Shown here: piece after piece, positions 8,466 through 17,483 of the stretch
Layout: the number at the start of each line of letters is the position of its first letter
Numbering within the stretch: the stretch's first letter is position 1
Origin: Prevotella sp.
GTDB taxonomy: Bacteria; Bacteroidota; Bacteroidia; Bacteroidales; Bacteroidaceae
Direction: 5' to 3'
Length of the DNA: 63,750 bases
NCBI GenBank assembly: GCA_017483185.1
Contig: JAFULM010000013.1
Location: 1-63,750, forward strand
Made by a program: the position numbers and the translations under genes
The notes under the pieces: generated by a model
What the model saw: the letters and a program-made list of their open reading frames with translations, nothing else
Databases searched by the model: none
Told to the model about the DNA's origin: nothing

Positions 8466-10289
8466 TCAGACAGCCTCCGTCGCTTTCCGCAACCACTCCG
8501 CGTCAGCGGCGTCAAGCAGCGGGGTGAGGCGTTGGCGTACGGTGAGGTGGTAGTCGTTGAGCCACCGCCGTTCCTCGTCGTTGAGCATCGAGTCAATCAC
8601 CGGGGCGGTGTCGATGGGGCAGAGGGTCAGCGTCTCGAAACGGAGGAAACGGCCGAACTCCGTTTCCATGTGTGGAACGGTGAGCAGCGTGTTCTCTATG
8701 CGGACGCCGAAACGGCCTGCCAGATATATGCCCGGCTCGCAGGTGACGGTCATTCCGGCCGTCAGCGGAGCGGGACGGTATTCCTGTCGTATCTGGTGCG
8801 GGCCCTCGTGGACGTTGAGATAGGACCCCACGCCGTGGCCCGTGCCGTGCATGTAGTTGAGGCCCGCCGCCCAGAGGTCACGCCGTGCCACGGCGTCAAG
8901 CTGCGTGCCGCTGGCCCCTTGCGGGAAGCGGAGCATCTGAAGCTGGATGTGGCCCTTGAGTACGAGGGTGTAGATGCGACGCTGTTCCTCGGTGACAGGG
9001 CCGAGAGCGATGGTCCGGGTGATGTCCGTCGTGCCGTCGGGATATTGCGCCCCGCTGTCCACAAGCAGCAGGCCCTCGGGCCGCAGGGGCTTGTCGCTGG
9101 CGGGCGTCGGTTCGTAGTGGACGATGGCGCCGTGCTCCTGATAGGCCGCGATGGTGTCGAACGATATGTCGCGGAACATCGGATCTTCCGCACGTAATTC
9201 CCGCAGCTTCGCGCTGACGCTCAGTTCGGTCTCTCCGCCGCGCGGAACGGCGGTCTCCAGCCACCTCAGCCATTTCACCATAGCTCTGCCGTCGCGCGCC
9301 ATCGCACGGCGGAAACCCTCGATTTCGACATCGTTCTTCACCGCCTTCATGGCTCCGATGGGCGACGGGCGGTCGATGACTTCGCGGCATCGGACACTAT
9401 TATATAATGTATAGGGCGTCTGTTCGCCGTCCATCATGATGCTGTAACCGTCATATCGGCGCACTGTTTCCTTCACGTCGGCATATCCGCTGACGCCGAT
9501 TCCGTTGTCTCGGAGATAGCCGGTGACGTCGGGTGTCAGCTTGCGCGGGTCGGTGAAGAGCGTCGCGTCGGTGTCCGTTATGAAGAGATAGGCCGCGAAG
9601 ACCGGGTTGCAGTGGACATCCGTGCCGCGCAGATTGAGCGCCCAGGCGATGTCGTCGAGCGTCGATACGAGCATGGCGCCCGTGTTTGCTGCCCTCATTG
9701 CCGCCCGGATGCGTTCCATTTTTGATGCGCACGACTCTCCGGCATACTTCTCCGGATGGATGGTGATAGGGTTGAGCGGCACTTCCGGCCTGTCTTTCCA
9801 GATGCGGGAGAGCACGTCCAGATTGGTGCGTAGCGTCAGTCCGCCCTGCGCTTTCAGCTCTTTCTTCAGCCTGAAGACTTCCGCCGCCGGACAGACCATG
9901 CCGTCGATGGCCACCTCCGTGCTGCCCCCTGCGATGCCGCGGCCACCTCCCGACGTCGCCAATCTGCGTCCGATCCACTCGGCGATGGTCGGAGTGCCGT
10001 CCATCCGTTCGCGCATCAGCGTGAACTCCGTACCTTCCAACTGCTCTTCGGCCGCCAGAAAATAGCGTGAATCCGTCCACAGGGCGGCCCCGTCGAGTGT
10101 CACCACGGCTGTTCCGGCCGAGCCGTCAAATCCGCTTATCCACTCACGTCCTTTCCAGTGGTCGGGCACATATTCGCCGCAATGCGGGTCGGTGCTCGGG
10201 AATATGAACGCCCCCAGACTCTCGCGCCGCATCTCCTGTCGCAGTGCGGACAGTCTTTCGCGTATGTCATTCGTTGTTGTCATGGTCAT
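8466..10289 (-). CDS. Xaa-Pro aminopeptidase P family (M24)
   Basis: This 607-residue cytoplasmic metalloaminopeptidase removes an N-terminal residue preceding proline. It has two creatinase-like N-terminal domains (about 1-310) and a C-terminal pita-bread M24 domain. Dinuclear metal ligands are visible in LLVDSGAQYPDGTTDITRT (two Asp), GTGHGVGSYLNVHE (His), TCEPGIYL (Glu) and GVRIENTLL (Glu). The length fits the long, three-domain APP type seen in Bacteroidetes. The start MTMTTTND offers two ATG codons; the first is given. It is divergent from the gamma carbonic anhydrase gene. Confidence 0.93.
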   Translation of the reverse strand: MTMTTTNDIRERLSALRQEMRRESLGAFIFPSTDPHCGEYVPDHWKGREWISGFDGSAGTAVVTLDGAALWTDSRYFLAAEEQLEGTEFTLMRERMDGTPTIAEWIGRRLATSGGGRGIAGGSTEVAIDGMVCPAAEVFRLKKELKAQGGLTLRTNLDVLSRIWKDRPEVPLNPITIHPEKYAGESCASKMERIRAAMRAANTGAMLVSTLDDIAWALNLRGTDVHCNPVFAAYLFITDTDATLFTDPRKLTPDVTGYLRDNGIGVSGYADVKETVRRYDGYSIMMDGEQTPYTLYNSVRCREVIDRPSPIGAMKAVKNDVEIEGFRRAMARDGRAMVKWLRWLETAVPRGGETELSVSAKLRELRAEDPMFRDISFDTIAAYQEHGAIVHYEPTPASDKPLRPEGLLLVDSGAQYPDGTTDITRTIALGPVTEEQRRIYTLVLKGHIQLQMLRFPQGASGTQLDAVARRDLWAAGLNYMHGTGHGVGSYLNVHEGPHQIRQEYRPAPLTAGMTVTCEPGIYLAGRFGVRIENTLLTVPHMETEFGRFLRFETLTLCPIDTAPVIDSMLNDEERRWLNDYHLTVRQRLTPLLDAADAEWLRKATEAV

Positions 10290-10357
10290 ATAATATGTTG
10301 TTTAATTGCAAATATACACATTATCAGCAATACATCAATGTCTCAGAACCGAATAAA

Positions 10358-10390
10358 TTGGCCCTCTTTGATGGAAAAAGCGTATCTTTG
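10358..10390 (+). promoter_or_regulatory. Probable promoter of the gamma carbonic anhydrase gene
   Basis: TTG at 10358-10360 and TATCTTTG at 10383-10390 fit the Bacteroidetes TTTG/TAnnTTTG pattern with a slightly long spacer. The start codon follows 38 bases downstream. Confidence 0.55.
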
Positions 10391-10427
10391 CAACCGATAA
10401 ACAGTATAATCTAAAAAACATAACGAT

Positions 10428-10928
10428 ATGGCATTGATAAAATCAATCAAAGGACTTACGCCGCGTTGGGGGCGTGAGTGCTATTTCAGCGAGAACGCCA
10501 CGATAGTGGGTGAGGTCACTATGGGTGACGAATGTTCAGTGTGGTTCAACGCCGTCGTGCGCGGCGATGTGGCCCCGATCACCATCGGCGACCGCACGAA
10601 TGTACAGGACGGAGCGTGCATACACGTGACCAACACGACCGGACCGACCGTCATCGGCAACGACGTATCCATCGGCCACAACGCCACGGTCCATGCCTGT
10701 ACCATCCACGACGGTGCGCTGATCGGCATGGGGGCTACGCTGCTGGACCACTGTGAGGTGGGCGAGGGTGCCATTGTGGCTGCCGGAGCACTGGTCTTGC
10801 AGGGCACGAAGATAGGCGCGCACGAGATTTGGGGCGGCGTACCGGCCAAATTTCTGAAGAAGACGGCACCCGGCCAGGCCGAGAGCTTCGCCGCACATTA
10901 TGTCGAATACTCCAAGTGGTATTTGTAA
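10428..10928 (+). CDS. Gamma carbonic anhydrase family protein
   Basis: This 166-residue left-handed beta-helix protein is built from hexapeptide repeats (for example ATIVGEVTMG, GDVAPITIGDRTNVQDGACI, TVIGNDVSIGHNATVHACTI). The zinc-ligand histidines of the gamma class are visible at IHVTN, IGHNA and VHACTI. Family members hydrate CO2 or act as related acyltransferase-like proteins; activity is not assured from sequence. Length matches YrdA/PaaY-type proteins. It is monocistronic, with its own promoter, and convergent with the glutamine synthetase gene. Confidence 0.9.
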   Translation: MALIKSIKGLTPRWGRECYFSENATIVGEVTMGDECSVWFNAVVRGDVAPITIGDRTNVQDGACIHVTNTTGPTVIGNDVSIGHNATVHACTIHDGALIGMGATLLDHCEVGEGAIVAAGALVLQGTKIGAHEIWGGVPAKFLKKTAPGQAESFAAHYVEYSKWYL

Positions 10929-10930
10929 CC

Positions 10931-11118
10931 CGCCCCAACTCTCCCGAAGGGAGGGAGCTTAAAATGCTTTAAGGGGTGACATATAAAGACGGCAAAGGCA
11001 TAAAGAAATCCCGATAGGTATATTCTTTATGTCTTTGCTGTCTTTATATTTTCACTCTCATCCTATGTCCAGCCTTGACGACATATCAAGCTCCTTCCCT
11101 TCGGGAGGGCTGGGGTGG
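10931..11118. repeat. Nested inverted repeats between convergent genes
   Basis: The outer arms are a CCCGAAGGGAGGGAGCTT word at about 10942-10961 facing AGCTCCTTCCCTTCGGGAGG at about 11090-11112. Inside lies a family B palindrome (10981-11049, TATAAAGACGGCAAAG). A small hairpin, AGCCTTGACGACATATCAAGCT, follows at 11071; the same word (AGCCTTGAAGACATTTCAAGCT) occurs at about 169. The block may terminate both converging transcripts. Confidence 0.75.
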
Positions 11119-11142
11119 GTTTTGGGTCTCAGGTCTCAGTTC

Positions 11143-12645
11143 TTATCCGCAATGGAAATGTCTCCTCACCAACGCCAACATTGCTTCGTTGTCGCCCTCG
11201 ATGTCGCGGCGCAACGTAAGGTCGTCGAACGCGCGGAGGCGGCACGCGATGTCGTCAATCATCGCCGGACTGAACACTCCGTGACGTTCGAAAGCTTCCC
11301 GCTGGCGGGTGAGACAGTCGGCCGATGACACGCAACTGTCGGGCAGCGACGAGAGCGCGGCGAGACGGTCGCGGTTTTCGTCCTTGTGGATGTTGACGTT
11401 GACGTATGTGCGTTCCGCGATGTCGAGCGCGTCGGCCAGTTCAAAACCGTGGCGGCAGGCCACGGCCAGCGCAGCCAAGAGCAGATAGACATCCGCCGAA
11501 CCGTCCGCCGAGCGTATTTCGACCGTCTGCTTCTGTGTGGTGTCGCGCACGACCGGTTTCTCGAGCGGATTGGCTGCGGCCGACATGTCCGTCGCGGCCG
11601 ACCATCCGAGCGGAACGCGGACGAGTACGGAGCGGTTGCGGTCGCCCCAGCAGATGTTTGTCGGTGCCTCCTGATGGGGCACGAGACGGAAGTAGGACGT
11701 CGGATTGGTGTTGCCGAAGGCCGTGATGGCCGGTGCCAGTTCCATCATGCCGGCGATGGCGCGGCGGGCCGTGTCGGAGATGCGTCCGTCGGAGAGCATC
11801 ATGTTGCGTCCGTCCTTCATGATGCGCATGTGGATGTGCAGACCCGAACCGGCCTTGCCCGTCGTTATCTTGGGTGCGAAGGTGACGTCGAGGCCGTATT
11901 GGTGGGCCAGATTGCGTATGATCCATTTCGCCACCATCAGCTGGTCGGCTGCCTCTTCGGCCGGTACGGGGAGAAACTCAATCTCGTTTTGCTCATATAT
12001 CTTGCCGTCGAGCGTGAAGTTGCCCACCTCCGAGTGACCGTATTTGATGCGTCCGCCGGCCTGTGCGATGTATGCCATGCAGCGTGTCCGGAAGTCGCCG
12101 TACTTGGCGTAGGGTGCCGACTCGTGATAGCCGCGCTGGTCGGTGGCGGGGAATGTCTCGTCGCTGTCGCCGATGACGTAGAACTCCAGTTCGCCCATTG
12201 CCTCAAACGTCATCCCCGTCACGTCGGTAAACGCACGGCATGCCTTGCGCAGTGTCTGTTCGGGCGCACTCTCGAGTGGCCGTCCGTCTTTATCGAAGAA
12301 CGAGCACAGCATGGTCAGTGTCGGCCGTTCGGCGAAGGGGTCGAGGAAAGCCGTGCGGTATCGCGGTATGACATAGAGGTCGCTGCTGCCCGCCTCGATG
12401 AAGGGGAAGAGGCTCGAGCCGTCGACGCGCTCGCCGCAGGTCAGTATGGCCTCGAGATAGTCGAGGTCGTTGATGACGAAGTTGAGCGTCTTCAGCCGTC
12501 CGTCGGCTGCGGGATACATGAAGTTGACCATCTCGACGTCGTTTTCGCGGATGAACTTGACGATGTCTTCGCGTGTAAACTCACTGTGCGGTTTGCCCAA
12601 GAATGCCACTATCCGGTTCGGGCTCATTTCTATTTCCTTTTTCAT
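11143..12645 (-). CDS. glnA: Glutamine synthetase (type I-like)
   Basis: This 500-residue protein makes glutamine from glutamate, ammonia and ATP. The N-terminal beta-grasp domain holds VNFMYPAADGRLK and the active-site DGSSLFPF loop. The catalytic domain holds the metal and substrate motifs GELEFYVIGD, HSEVGNFTLDGK, NEIEFLP, KAGSGLHIHM (H-H-M), the ammonium/glutamate-binding stretch NPTSYFRLVPH, and the C-terminal SADGSADVYLLLAAL. I chose MKKEIEMSPNR; a second ATG (MSPNR) lies six codons in. It is monocistronic. Bacteroidetes often also carry GlnN-type enzymes, which this is not. Confidence 0.88.
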   Translation of the reverse strand: MKKEIEMSPNRIVAFLGKPHSEFTREDIVKFIRENDVEMVNFMYPAADGRLKTLNFVINDLDYLEAILTCGERVDGSSLFPFIEAGSSDLYVIPRYRTAFLDPFAERPTLTMLCSFFDKDGRPLESAPEQTLRKACRAFTDVTGMTFEAMGELEFYVIGDSDETFPATDQRGYHESAPYAKYGDFRTRCMAYIAQAGGRIKYGHSEVGNFTLDGKIYEQNEIEFLPVPAEEAADQLMVAKWIIRNLAHQYGLDVTFAPKITTGKAGSGLHIHMRIMKDGRNMMLSDGRISDTARRAIAGMMELAPAITAFGNTNPTSYFRLVPHQEAPTNICWGDRNRSVLVRVPLGWSAATDMSAAANPLEKPVVRDTTQKQTVEIRSADGSADVYLLLAALAVACRHGFELADALDIAERTYVNVNIHKDENRDRLAALSSLPDSCVSSADCLTRQREAFERHGVFSPAMIDDIACRLRAFDDLTLRRDIEGDNEAMLALVRRHFHCG

Positions 12646-12888
12646 AGCCAGGTTGTTTTGAAGTTGTTTAGGTCGTAATAATTATGCGGTAAAGATAGCA
12701 AATAATATCTGTATTGGCAAATAAAAAGAGGAGAATTACCCACACCAAGCTCACCTACAAGCCTACAAGCCAGCTACAACCCGAAAAGCCCCTCCCGACA
12801 GTGTGGTTCTGCAACACCCTCAGTGAAATTACCCCACTTAAAGACTTTCAAGCGAGTTCTGCAACACCCTCGAGTCTGCGGCTTCGAG
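12646..12888. other. Intergenic region upstream of glnA, with short repeats
   Basis: No gene is seen. The word GTTCTGCAACACCCTC occurs at about 12806 and again at 12851. The same word borders family A palindromes near 300-350 and 2350. The remainder is AT-rich and contains the upstream region of glnA. Confidence 0.6.
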
Positions 12889-13548
12889 TATGATATATAT
12901 TTACAAAATCGTGTTAGGGAAAATGCTTAAAGATTTGTGTTTTCATGACCAATAAGGGCCTTAAAGGACCTGATGGCAGCCTAAGACAGCCCCCTCTGAC
13001 TCCCCCAAAGGGGGAGCTTGGGATGCCGGGAGGCCCTTACGGCTTTCAAGTTTTGCAAAAAATCGCGAGTTTTTGATTGCCGGAAAAGGGCAAAAAAGTG
13101 GTTGCCGGCGAGCAACGGGGCCCCCGCGGGGTTGCAACGAGCACGCCGTCATGTCGCAACGGGGCCGCCGCCAGAATGCAATAGCAGCCCCGTTGCAAGG
13201 CAATAAGGCCGCCGCGGGGCCCCACCCCGGCCCTCCCCAAGGGGAGGGAGAGCTGCCGCCATTCATAAACGACTGAGTATTAGTGGTTTGCAAAATCAGC
13301 GATTTTTCCGTCGAAAAAACCGCCGGATTTTGACTTTCGTGAGATTTGAAAATTCGGGAGCGAGGCGGAAAAATTTTGGAAAGTACCCCTAAAAAACGGC
13401 GTTAAATTAAGAATTAATTTGACAAGGGATGCTTGATTTATGTTAGATGTCAGATGTTAGATGTTAAATGTTAGATGTCAGATGTTAGAGCTTTTCCCTT
13501 CATCTCGTAGGCACCCTCCCCTTGGGGAGGGTTGGGGTGGGGCCCCCT
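12889..13548. repeat. Left copy of a roughly 660-bp inverted repeat
   Basis: The whole stretch matches the complement of 18573-19238 with scattered differences. It is composite: a TTTACAAAA-bearing outer edge, a CCCCCTCTGACTCCCCCAAA word, a GC-rich family C element (13030-13220), a unique-looking GAGATTTGAAAATTCGGGAG core, family D words (13441-13487) and a CCTCCCCTTGGGGAGG inner edge. No reading frame looks genuine. It contains no recognisable transposase. Confidence 0.85.
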
Positions 13549-13575
13549 GAGGCCCCGGTTGCCCTCCCGCTGTGG

Positions 13576-13710
13576 TCATGCAGTCAGGTCGTCTATCTGA
13601 CTCAGTATCTCGTGGTATTTGCGTTGGATTTTGAGATGTGTCGCATATTCGCATATTCCGCCTATCACGCCGCCGATGACGCCGCCTATCAGTCCGGCGG
13701 GCGTGAAAAA
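13576..13710 (-). pseudogene. Possible gene remnant (glycine-zipper tail)
   Basis: A 44-codon open stretch with no start codon ends 28 bases from the left inverted repeat. It reads as a hydrophobic glycine zipper, AGLIGGVIGGVIGGICEYA, followed by a helical tail (HLKIQRKYHEILSQIDDLTA). It looks like the C-terminal end of a small membrane protein whose upstream part is lost or out of frame; an in-frame stop lies directly upstream at 13711-13713. Low confidence because of its length. Confidence 0.3.
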
Positions 13711-13929
13711 CTACATGGAAAATGATGTTTTTCGCAATTATTTCGTTTCAGGTGGGTTCTGTAAACTGTCTTTGCCGGATTTATGTGACCCACCAGAACG
13801 ACATTGCCTGCCGGCTTGGCTGACGCATGTCCGCCTCCGCTCCGCTTTCGCGTGGTCACGGGTCGGGCACGATGCGTCCTCCATTTCCGGCAGGCAATGT
13901 GCTTCTTATGTCGCGTCAGGGCCGTGGGA

Positions 13930-14784
13930 TTATCCCTCTGCCTCCTCTTCGCTCTCTTCTTTCTTCACCGTCTTGCGTATGGCGCGCTTGCGGGTCTTCT
14001 TGTCCTCCTGGGCGGCGGGCTTCTCAACCTTCACTCCGGCCAGTTCGGGGTCGATGAGGATGCGTCCGCAATACTCGCAGACGATGATCTTCTTGTGCAT
14101 GCGGATGTCGAGCTGGCGCTGTGGCGGAATCTTGTTGAAGCATCCTCCGCAGGCGTCACGCTGGACGTAGACCACGCCGAGACCGTTGCGGGCGTTCTTG
14201 CGGATGCGCTTGAACGACATGAGCAGACGCGGCTCTATCTTCAACTCCAGTTCCTTGACTTTCAGTTTGAGTCTCTCCTCCTCGGCGCGGGTCTCCTCCA
14301 TGATTTCGTCCAACTCGCTCTTTTTCAGTTCGAGGTCGTTGCGGCGGTCGGCGAGATTCTCCTGGCTTGAGGCGAGTTCGGCCTCCTTGTCACTGATGCG
14401 CACGAGAGCTTCCTTGATCTTCTTGTTGCAAAGTTCGATCTCCAGCGACTGAAACTCTATCTCCTTGCTCAGTGTGTCATACTCGCGGTTGTTCTTCACC
14501 TCGTTCAGCTGCGTCTTATATCGCTCTACGCTGAGCTGAGCCTCTGAGATTTCGGCTTTCTTCTGGCTCACGGCCTGACGGAACTCCTCGATGTCCCGCT
14601 GTATCTTCTCGATGCGGGTGGACAGTCCGGCGATTTCGTCCTCAAGGTCCTGCACCTCGAGAGGCAGCTCACCGCGCAGTGCCTTCTTCTCGTCGATGGC
14701 CGACAGGGCCGTCTGCAGCTGATAGAGAGTCTTCAGTTTCTCTTCCACTGACAAGTCTGTTGTTTCTTTCTTTGCCATGTTCAT
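13930..14784 (-). CDS. Coiled-coil protein with C4 zinc ribbon
   Basis: This 284-residue protein has a long antiparallel coiled-coil hairpin (about residues 10-195, rich in E/K/L heptads) followed by a zinc ribbon with CGGC (VQRDACGGCFNKIPP) and CEYC (IIVCEYCGRIL). A basic/acidic low-complexity tail ends in KKEESEEEAEG. This matches the zinc-ribbon family found next to nif3 in Bacteroidetes, with a suggested nucleic-acid-binding role that is not proven. It lies 39 bases downstream of nif3 on the same strand, so co-transcription is likely. A second ATG (MAKKETTD) lies two codons in. Confidence 0.85.
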   Translation of the reverse strand: MNMAKKETTDLSVEEKLKTLYQLQTALSAIDEKKALRGELPLEVQDLEDEIAGLSTRIEKIQRDIEEFRQAVSQKKAEISEAQLSVERYKTQLNEVKNNREYDTLSKEIEFQSLEIELCNKKIKEALVRISDKEAELASSQENLADRRNDLELKKSELDEIMEETRAEEERLKLKVKELELKIEPRLLMSFKRIRKNARNGLGVVYVQRDACGGCFNKIPPQRQLDIRMHKKIIVCEYCGRILIDPELAGVKVEKPAAQEDKKTRKRAIRKTVKKEESEEEAEG

Positions 14785-14823
14785 ATCATTATAGGTTTAT
14801 GGGTTTGTTCTTGTCTGCTTCTC

Positions 14824-15609
14824 TCAAAGATAATATATCGGGTTGGTGCATGTCCCGGCGATGTGCGTCGGGACTCCCGGACAGGCTTCTTCGATCACTT
14901 GGCGGAACACTTCGCTCGTGAACTGCTCGCTCTGATAGTGGCCGATGACGCAGATCTGTATCTGCTGCTCGTGTCCGAAGTAGACGTGATAGTGCATCTC
15001 GCCGGTAACAAAGGCATCAGCCCCGGCCCTCACAGCGTCGTCGAGAAGGAAGTCGCCCGCGCCTCCGCAGATGGCGACACGGCGAATCTTGCGGCGCAAC
15101 AGCTCGTTGCATAAAGCGCACTCCACGCCAAACGCACGCTTCACCATCAGCACGAAGTCGTCGGCTGCCATCTCTTCCGGCAGTTCGCCGATCACGCCGC
15201 TGCCCGCCTCAATGCCGTCGACGGTCTTCGCCGACATGAAGCGCACGTCCGCCAATCCCATCTTTTCGGCCATCTTGTGGTTTACTCCGCCCGCGGCGTT
15301 GTCCATATTGGTGTGCATCGAGATGACCACGATGTCGTTTTTGATGGCTTTCACAACCGTCCGCTGCACGTAGTCGGCGTCGCCGATGGTCTTCAGGCCG
15401 CGGAACAGCAGCGGATGGTGGGACACGACGAGATTGCATCCCTTCGCAATGGCCTCGTCGATGATGCTTTCGTTCACGTCAAGGCACAATAAAGCCCCTG
15501 AAACCTCCGCCTCTGTCAGTCCTACCTGCAGGCCGGCATTGTCCCATCCTTCCTGCAAGGGCAGAGGCGCGAATCGTTCAAGGGCGCTCAACACTTCCTT
15601 AATCTTCAC
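14824..15609 (-). CDS. Nif3-like dinuclear metal-centre protein
   Basis: This 261-residue protein carries the Nif3/YbgI metal ligands: VVSHHPLLFRGLK (His-His), the Asp-containing N-terminal part LPLQEGWDNAGLQVG, HTNMDNAAGGVN, and the C-terminal GHYQSEQFTSEVF (His and Glu). Family members form hexameric toroids; some are linked to GTP cyclohydrolase-type or DNA-related functions, but none is firmly assigned. The length fits the short YbgI form without the extra domain found in longer homologues. It is the first gene of a two-gene unit with the zinc-ribbon protein and is divergent from the ABC exporter genes. Confidence 0.88.
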   Translation of the reverse strand: MKIKEVLSALERFAPLPLQEGWDNAGLQVGLTEAEVSGALLCLDVNESIIDEAIAKGCNLVVSHHPLLFRGLKTIGDADYVQRTVVKAIKNDIVVISMHTNMDNAAGGVNHKMAEKMGLADVRFMSAKTVDGIEAGSGVIGELPEEMAADDFVLMVKRAFGVECALCNELLRRKIRRVAICGGAGDFLLDDAVRAGADAFVTGEMHYHVYFGHEQQIQICVIGHYQSEQFTSEVFRQVIEEACPGVPTHIAGTCTNPIYYL

Positions 15610-15821
15610 GCTTTTCAGCTTTTAATATGTAAACTTTGAACTGCAAAAGTACAACTTTTCGGGCATAGCACAAAGCAGAAGTGGCTGATTTTAAGTCTTT
15701 TTAAGCATCTTGTCGTATTCCTTGCCCGTCCATTGATTGCAGTCGCGAGGGGCGTTTTTTCATCCCGCCGGTGGCTATTCTCACTTTTTTATTGTATTTT
15801 TGCCGTCAAAACGATAAGACA

Positions 15822-16475
15822 ATGTTGGAAATCAAAAACGCATCGCTGACGGTCGGTAAGACGGAACTTTTCGGCGGACTGTCTTTATCCGTCGCCGACG
15901 GAGAGATGGTGGCCGTCATGGGACCCTCCGGTTGCGGCAAGACGACACTGCTCAGGACCATGCTCGGTTTTCGTCCGCTCGCTGCCGGACATGTCAGCAT
16001 CGACGGCGAACTGCTCACGCCCTCGTCGGCCGTGGAGTTCCGCAAGCTCATCGCCTACGTCCCGCAGGAGATGGCGCTGCCGATGGAGTGGGTGAGCGAC
16101 ATGGCCGCCATGCTCTTCCGGCTGCGTGTCAACCGCAGCATGACATACTCCAAGGAACGGCTGATGGCGGAGTGGAGCCGCTTGGGGCTCGCCCCGTCGC
16201 TCTACGACAAGCGCGTGACGGAGCTGAGTGGCGGTGAGCGCCAGCGCGTGATGCTCTCTGTGGCGGGGCTGATGGCCAGACCGATAGTGCTCGCCGACGA
16301 GCCGACATCAGCACTCGACCCCGAGGCGTCCGCTCTCGTGGGCGAATATCTGCGGCGGATGGCGTCTGCCGGCACGGCGATAGTGGTCGTCACGCACGAC
16401 GAACAGCTGGCCGGCTATTGCGACCGCCGCGTCGTGATGACACCGAAGGTCTTGACTGACGTGACAAACGAGTAA
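15822..16475 (+). CDS. ABC transporter ATP-binding protein (FetA/YbbL-like)
   Basis: This 217-residue ATPase has Walker A GPSGCGKTT, Q-loop YVPQEMALP, signature LSGGERQRV, Walker B IVLADEPTSALD and the H-loop VVTHD. It is a complete, short, single-domain subunit. I placed the start at MLEIKNASL (15822) because the 17 extra in-frame codons upstream (from 15771) are not conserved-looking and overlap the probable promoter area. Its stop is two bases before the permease start, so the two form one exporter; iron export is the function known for E. coli FetAB and is inferred here. Confidence 0.88.
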   Translation: MLEIKNASLTVGKTELFGGLSLSVADGEMVAVMGPSGCGKTTLLRTMLGFRPLAAGHVSIDGELLTPSSAVEFRKLIAYVPQEMALPMEWVSDMAAMLFRLRVNRSMTYSKERLMAEWSRLGLAPSLYDKRVTELSGGERQRVMLSVAGLMARPIVLADEPTSALDPEASALVGEYLRRMASAGTAIVVVTHDEQLAGYCDRRVVMTPKVLTDVTNE

Positions 16476-16477
16476 CA

Positions 16478-17272
16478 ATGAGTATGGGAACAACAGACAT
16501 TTCGTATATAGGTCTTGCCGTCGGACTGCTCCTTATGGCGCTTCCGATATGGTTTTTCCGCATGTTCGGCGTGCGGCAGATACGCTCCACGCTGACTGCC
16601 GTCGTGCGGATGGTGGTGCAGCTCTTTCTCATCGGGATATATCTGCGCTATCTTTTCGCGTGGAACAGTCCGTGGATAAACACCCTCTGGGTGCTGCTGA
16701 TGACGGTGGTGGCCTCGCTGACGGCATCCCACCGCACCCATCTGCGCCGCCGCGTGATACTCTTTCCGCTGATGGGCGGTCTGCTTGGGTCGGCACTTGT
16801 CGTGGGACTCTACTTCCTCACGCTTGTCCTCAGACTGTCTCATCCTTTTGACGCGCGCTACTTCATCCCCATAATGGGCATCCTCATGGGCAATATGCTC
16901 GGTGTCTGCGTCATGGGACTCAACACGTTCTACGACGGATTGCAACGCGAGCGTCAGCTCTACTACTATCTGCTCGGCAACGGTGCCACCCATCTGGAGG
17001 CCGTCACGCCTTTCGTCCGCCGCGCCATCGAGCGTTCGTTTGCCCCTTGCATAGCCAACATGGCCGTCATGGGCATCGTCTCCCTGCCGGGCACGATGAT
17101 TGGCCAGATACTCGGCGGTTCGGCTCCGGGCATCGCCATCAAGTATCAGATGATGATAATCGTCATCACGTTCACCGCCTCGATGCTCGCGCTCATGGTG
17201 ACGTTGCATCTCGCCGACCGCCGCTCGTTTGATGCTTACGGCCGGCTGCGCGACGTGAGGACGGGAAAATGA
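16478..17272 (+). CDS. ABC exporter permease (FetB/YbbM, UPF0014 family)
   Basis: This 264-residue protein has about seven transmembrane helices and the family hallmarks VRMVVQLFLIGIYLRYLF, FIPIMGILMGNMLGVCVMGLN, LYYYLLGNGATHLEA (the coupling region) and LPGTMIGQILGGSAP. It pairs with the adjacent ATPase. E. coli FetB exports iron and supports resistance to oxidative stress; the substrate here is inferred. It ends 58 bases before a family B palindrome that probably terminates the operon. Confidence 0.88.
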   Translation: MSMGTTDISYIGLAVGLLLMALPIWFFRMFGVRQIRSTLTAVVRMVVQLFLIGIYLRYLFAWNSPWINTLWVLLMTVVASLTASHRTHLRRRVILFPLMGGLLGSALVVGLYFLTLVLRLSHPFDARYFIPIMGILMGNMLGVCVMGLNTFYDGLQRERQLYYYLLGNGATHLEAVTPFVRRAIERSFAPCIANMAVMGIVSLPGTMIGQILGGSAPGIAIKYQMMIIVITFTASMLALMVTLHLADRRSFDAYGRLRDVRTGK

Positions 17273-17330
17273 CGGATGCGGATGCGGGACGGAAGGTCAG
17301 GGAGATAAGCATGTCATCAATATCGGTTTA

Positions 17331-17436
17331 TATAACGTAAACGCGAAGACGCAAAAACACGAAGTCCGTAGTTGTTGTACTTATTCCATTGCAATAGCAG
17401 GACTTCGCGTTTTTGCGTCTTCGCGTTTACGTTATA
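17331..17436. repeat. Palindromic repeat, family B (variant)
   Basis: Arms of about 35 bp (17331-17365 and 17401-17436) with words AACGCGAAGACGCAAAAACACG, differing from the other family B copies in arm sequence. It separates the FetB-like gene from the nuclease gene and may act as a terminator. Confidence 0.8.
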
Positions 17437-17483
17437 TATTAATCATTTTCACTTACTAAACGTAAAACAAACAGAAGAACAGA

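Noticed and set aside
13441-13487. CRISPR-like array of ATGTCAGATGTTA words
   Set aside because: Units vary in length, have no unique spacers, and occur as inverted sets elsewhere (6921-7062, 18629-18676). No cas genes are present.
13522-13725. 67-codon plus-strand frame after the left inverted repeat
   Set aside because: It begins within the repeat, has no typical start context, and the minus strand at the same place gives the more protein-like glycine-zipper tail.
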